From: Bacillus sp. AFS006103
GTDB taxonomy: Bacteria; Bacillota; Bacilli; Bacillales; Cytobacillaceae
NCBI GenBank assembly: GCA_002559145.1
Contig: NTXX01000087.1
Coordinates: 1 to 64,000 of the forward strand
Direction: 5' to 3'
Length of the DNA: 64,000 bases
This document shows, piece after piece, positions 61,032-64,000 of this stretch. Below the pieces are notes generated by a model. It did not search any database and was not told where the DNA came from. It saw only the letters and a list, made by a program, of their open reading frames with translations. A program made the position numbers and the translations under genes. Position 1 is the first letter of the stretch. Each line of letters begins with the position of its first letter.

Positions 61032-62147
61032 ATGGAAGACAGGTCTTTTGTTTTTTCTAAAAGTATGACGGCGATCTCGAAAGGGTTTGCCATCCTTTTA
61101 ATGGTTTATCATCATTTATTCACTTTTCCAAACCGTATTTCTGCTGTTGATTACAAACCCATCATGATTGTCAATGACCTTCCATTAGACCAGCTGATTG
61201 CCGATTCTGGAAAACTTTGTGTAGCTATTTTCCTTTTCTTAAGTGGTTTTGGCCTTTATAAATCATTTGAAGCAAAAAGAATTTTCACTTTTCAACAAGG
61301 GTTAAAACGAATACTCAACTTTTATAAGCTTTATTGGATTGTTTTTTTCATTTTTATCCCAATTGGACTGATTTATTTTAATGACTCGATAAGATATAGC
61401 TGGAATACCAAGCAGTTTTTTTATAATTTACTTTCTCTCATCCATACCTATAATGGTGAGTGGTGGTTTATCCCGATATATATCGAGTTAATATTTGTGT
61501 TCCCGCTCTTAATACGGTTAGTTGAAAAAAATCCCGTAGTCGTTTGTTACCTCTCCTTTATAGGTTTGTTTCTTTCTGGTTTTTTTCTGCACATAGATGA
61601 TTTTTTTTCAAAATATGAATTAATTCAAATTTTGATAAATCATTTAGGCACCGACTTAATCTGGCAAGTCATGTTTGTCACAGGCATCTTCTTCGCCAAA
61701 TATTCATTATTTGGGAGTATGGAACGGTTTTTCTTAAAAACTCATCTGAATTATAGAATCATCTTTTTGTCCCTGCTTGTTATCTGCTACTACATAAGAC
61801 AATACGCGCTCAAGTTTGTTATTGATACTAGAGGTACCGAAATTGAGGGAATATACAACTATGCTGATTTTATCCTTGCCCCTATCGCGATTTTCTCGTT
61901 TGTAAAACTGATTCAAAATATCACTATTCTTGAACGGCTTTTTCTTTTATTAGGAAAACATTCGACGATTATTTGGCTTACCCATACTTTCTTTATTTAC
62001 TACTATTTCCAAGAGATCATGTATGCTCCATACTATTCCGTTTTGATTGTCATTTGGGTGTTTATCATCACGATTCTTGTCTCAATCGGCATCAATTTAT
62101 TGATCAACTTATTACATTTGACTTTTTCAAAAAATAAAGCAAAATGA
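61032..62147 (+). CDS. Membrane acyltransferase (acyltransferase-3 family)
   Basis: A 371-residue integral membrane protein with about ten hydrophobic segments. The N-terminal SKGFAILLMVYHHLFTFP contains the histidine typical of acyltransferase-3 family O-acetyltransferases; FLFLSGFGLYKSF and NGEWWFIPIYIELIFVFPLL follow the family pattern. Such enzymes acetylate peptidoglycan, teichoic or capsular sugars on the outer face. TTGGGAGG precedes the ATG. It neighbours the deacetylase gene, so the two may have opposing effects on a surface glycan (inference only). Confidence 0.87.
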   Translation: MEDRSFVFSKSMTAISKGFAILLMVYHHLFTFPNRISAVDYKPIMIVNDLPLDQLIADSGKLCVAIFLFLSGFGLYKSFEAKRIFTFQQGLKRILNFYKLYWIVFFIFIPIGLIYFNDSIRYSWNTKQFFYNLLSLIHTYNGEWWFIPIYIELIFVFPLLIRLVEKNPVVVCYLSFIGLFLSGFFLHIDDFFSKYELIQILINHLGTDLIWQVMFVTGIFFAKYSLFGSMERFFLKTHLNYRIIFLSLLVICYYIRQYALKFVIDTRGTEIEGIYNYADFILAPIAIFSFVKLIQNITILERLFLLLGKHSTIIWLTHTFFIYYYFQEIMYAPYYSVLIVIWVFIITILVSIGINLLINLLHLTFSKNKAK

Positions 62148-62225
62148 ATAGGCTTACATTAATAGGAACTAATCAGTTAACTGCAGGGGCAATTGCCCCC
62201 ACTTGAACAGAAATTACTAGACAGC

Positions 62226-63395
62226 TTAATATGATATGGCTCGCTTACTTTGGTTACCCCATAGTCTATTGAATTCCTTTTTACTGAGTTTGGCATTCTT
62301 TTCTCCTGTCCAGCAATCATTATAATAATAATAATTTTGATCAAATCCGGTTAGGGTCAAAGCATGAACCGAAAAACCATGCATCCGTGAAACCCAGACC
62401 ACAATTGATTTGTTACTTACTAATTGTTTTTCTATATTTACATTACTTGTACCTGTTAGGTTTTTAGCACTTCCAGCATAATTCTTGACCAAGCCCATTA
62501 AGGCTGATGGATATATTGTCCATCCTCTTTTAGTATATGGATTTCCGACATATCCAAGGTTTGGATTCTGTGAATGCCTTGGCATTTTATTAGCTAATGT
62601 CACTTTATCAACACGTACACCTTTATACTGCAACATCATTGTTACAGCAGTAATTTCACAGCCTGTTGGTAATTCAGGGCGTTGATTGATCAAGGGAACA
62701 TCTAACTTAATACCGCTGACACTGGAAAATTGCTTCCCATAAACCGTTTTTGGATAAAATTCATACGTTGACATCATATCCATTGTCCCATTTTTCCTTT
62801 GAATAGCCTTTGTTACATATCCGGAAGTATTAATGGTAAAGATATACTTAATATGTTTACCATGACTTCCATATACTGTTTTTGGAAAGTACTCATATCT
62901 TGATAAACTTCGTTTGGTTCCTTTCTCTCTCTTAACAGCCTTTGTTAAATAACCAGAAGAAGTAACATCAAAGATATATTTAATCTTGTCTGCATGTTTT
63001 CCATAGAAAGTTTTCGGATAAAATTCATATCGATTCATAACCTTTTGCATCTTTTTATCAAGTTGTTGTGCAGTCCTAATCGATCCATCACTGTTCAAAT
63101 TAAAAATATATTTAATACTTTTTTGTGCATTTTCTAAATTGCTATTGGGATAAAAGTTAAGAATCTTAGTTACTTTACTGCCTGAATATACCTTTGCAGA
63201 GGTAATTACTCCCTGTCCGTTAAGGTAGTATTTTGTATTTCCTTTGACAATCTCCTTTGGAAGAACTTCACTTTTAATAATGGATACCTTTTTAGGTGAC
63301 GTTGACACTGTTGCACTCGTATTATTAGCTGGAATTATCATCGAAAATAAAATTAAACCTATTAAAATCCTCTTGTAAATATTCTTTGTATTCAA
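62226..63395 (-). CDS. Secreted C39-like cysteine peptidase with N-terminal repeats
   Basis: An exported protein of 389 residues. A signal peptide (about 10-30) leads into three to four 42-residue repeats (YEFYPKTVYGKxxxxIKYIF then TSGYVTKAxxR), a wall-associated repeat type I cannot name. The C-terminal peptidase_C39_2 domain (about 230-389) has the catalytic cysteine in PTGCEITAVTMML and the histidine in HGFSVHALTLTGFD. I chose the TTG at 63395 because AAGGACGGAG lies just upstream; ATG 63416 has no ribosome site and would encode that region. Substrate is unknown. It is co-directional with and 17 bp away from the next gene. Confidence 0.85.
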   Translation of the reverse strand: MNTKNIYKRILIGLILFSMIIPANNTSATVSTSPKKVSIIKSEVLPKEIVKGNTKYYLNGQGVITSAKVYSGSKVTKILNFYPNSNLENAQKSIKYIFNLNSDGSIRTAQQLDKKMQKVMNRYEFYPKTFYGKHADKIKYIFDVTSSGYLTKAVKREKGTKRSLSRYEYFPKTVYGSHGKHIKYIFTINTSGYVTKAIQRKNGTMDMMSTYEFYPKTVYGKQFSSVSGIKLDVPLINQRPELPTGCEITAVTMMLQYKGVRVDKVTLANKMPRHSQNPNLGYVGNPYTKRGWTIYPSALMGLVKNYAGSAKNLTGTSNVNIEKQLVSNKSIVVWVSRMHGFSVHALTLTGFDQNYYYYNDCWTGEKNAKLSKKEFNRLWGNQSKRAISY

Positions 63396-63433
63396 CTTTT
63401 CTCCGTCCTTCACCATTTTACTTTTAGGTAAAT

Positions 63434-64000
63434 TTACTTACTTACACTGAGTTCCGTTATATAGTTACTTGCGACATACCCCACTCTTCCGCCTATATCC
63501 ACGCCATAGAAGTCATTTTCTTTTTTGAAAAAATAGTAATCTTGATTTTTATTAATATAGCCGATTACCGAACCTGCTGTGGTTTTGTCTACGATAGGAG
63601 CGATTGCCTTCATCTTAATAATTCCTATTTGCGGTTGATTTGCTGACCAGCCAGTTACGGCATGTTTCAACAGGGCGGTCACTGATTTCTTTTGGATATA
63701 ACCAGATCCCTTGCCAAATTTAATTTGATACCATGTCCCTTGATTCGAAAGAATTCTAAGTGTTTGATATTTTTTTAATGTCCCTACCGCTGCATTTTTC
63801 GACTTGTCTTGATAGATAGTTACATCCTCATTACTCTTAAAATAGTTAGCGGTTGCTTTGGTCTGATGATGCTTATTAACAATTGCTGCTAATCCCGCAA
63901 TCACCTTTTGAGATTTTTCATAGGAAATTCCTTTTGTCATAATCGCTAACACATACGGGTTTTTGTCATACACAATCGCCGCATCATTATAAATCCTGTC
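63434..64000 (-). CDS. Beta-lactamase-fold serine hydrolase with SH3 domains (5'-truncated by window end)
   Basis: The open frame runs off the right edge, so the N-terminus is outside the window. The visible start, NDAAIVYDKNPYVLAIMTKG, is typical of the last strand of class A beta-lactamase-like enzymes (Beta-lactamase2 family); the SxxK and KTG motifs would lie outside. Two SH3-like domains follow (about 50-105 and 115-180 of the visible part; VTIYQDKSKNAAVGTLKKYQ and GYVASNYI). Such fusions act on the wall or are catalytically inactive wall binders. It is co-directional with the C39 peptidase gene. Confidence 0.75.
   Translation of the reverse strand, partial: DRIYNDAAIVYDKNPYVLAIMTKGISYEKSQKVIAGLAAIVNKHHQTKATANYFKSNEDVTIYQDKSKNAAVGTLKKYQTLRILSNQGTWYQIKFGKGSGYIQKKSVTALLKHAVTGWSANQPQIGIIKMKAIAPIVDKTTAGSVIGYINKNQDYYFFKKENDFYGVDIGGRVGYVASNYITELSVSK

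Noticed and set aside
62186-62199. GGGGCAATTGCCCC palindrome as a terminator of the acyltransferase gene
   Set aside because: No T-run follows on either strand; it may be an operator or chance.

Overview
The window looks like chromosome of a Bacillaceae member (Bacillus/Neobacillus-like). The gene order closely follows the region of Bacillus subtilis that runs from the cccB-yvjA-prfB end, through hpf, comF, degV-degU-degS, yvyE and tagV-tagO, into the wall teichoic acid genes. Base composition is moderately low in G+C. Ribosome binding sites are strong, intrinsic terminators are frequent, and no tRNA or rRNA gene was seen.

Region by region. 1-250 is an array of ATTCCGCC motifs at exact 21-bp spacing. 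331-3422 holds cccB, yvjA, a coiled-coil gene and prfB with an intact +1 frameshift site. 3767-6413 holds a SEC-C/TPR protein and a small membrane-anchored protein. 6463-28239 is the striking part: seven multihaem c-type cytochrome genes carrying 65 CXXCH motifs (8, 11, 8, 6, 12, 10 and 10), accompanied by an RCC1/Ig/PKD secreted protein, an NHL beta-propeller, a TPR protein and secA. secA sits here in the opposite orientation to its usual neighbours hpf and prfB, between two inverted paralogous decahaem genes. 28622-37480 returns to conserved Bacillus order (hpf, comFC, comFA, degV, degU, degS, yvyE), with a NERD-domain gene and a second, larger 21-bp-phased array (about 32794-33580) added and the flagellar block absent. 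37629-58283 is a glycerol-phosphate wall teichoic acid locus: tagV, tagO, tagA, tagH, tagG, tagB, tagD, two SH3b/glucosaminidase autolysins, a TagF-like transferase, gtaB and two giant fusion glycosyltransferases carrying GW-type modules. 58552-64000 holds surface-associated accessory genes: a DUF6270-like protein, a polysaccharide deacetylase, a membrane acyltransferase, a C39-like peptidase and a truncated beta-lactamase-fold/SH3 protein.

How the parts may work together (inference). Membrane-anchored NapC/NrfH-like cytochromes (10 and 12 haems) could take electrons from the quinone pool. They are co-directional with, and tightly spaced to, TPR and NHL accessory proteins and a secreted hexahaem cytochrome. 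The six haem motifs of that protein resemble my recollection of the Geobacter nanowire cytochrome OmcS. Ig-stalked octa- and undecahaem proteins could carry electrons across the thick wall. Nearby FNR-like and ResD-like boxes suggest anaerobic control. Together this is a candidate Gram-positive extracellular electron transfer locus, which I consider the most interesting system in the window.
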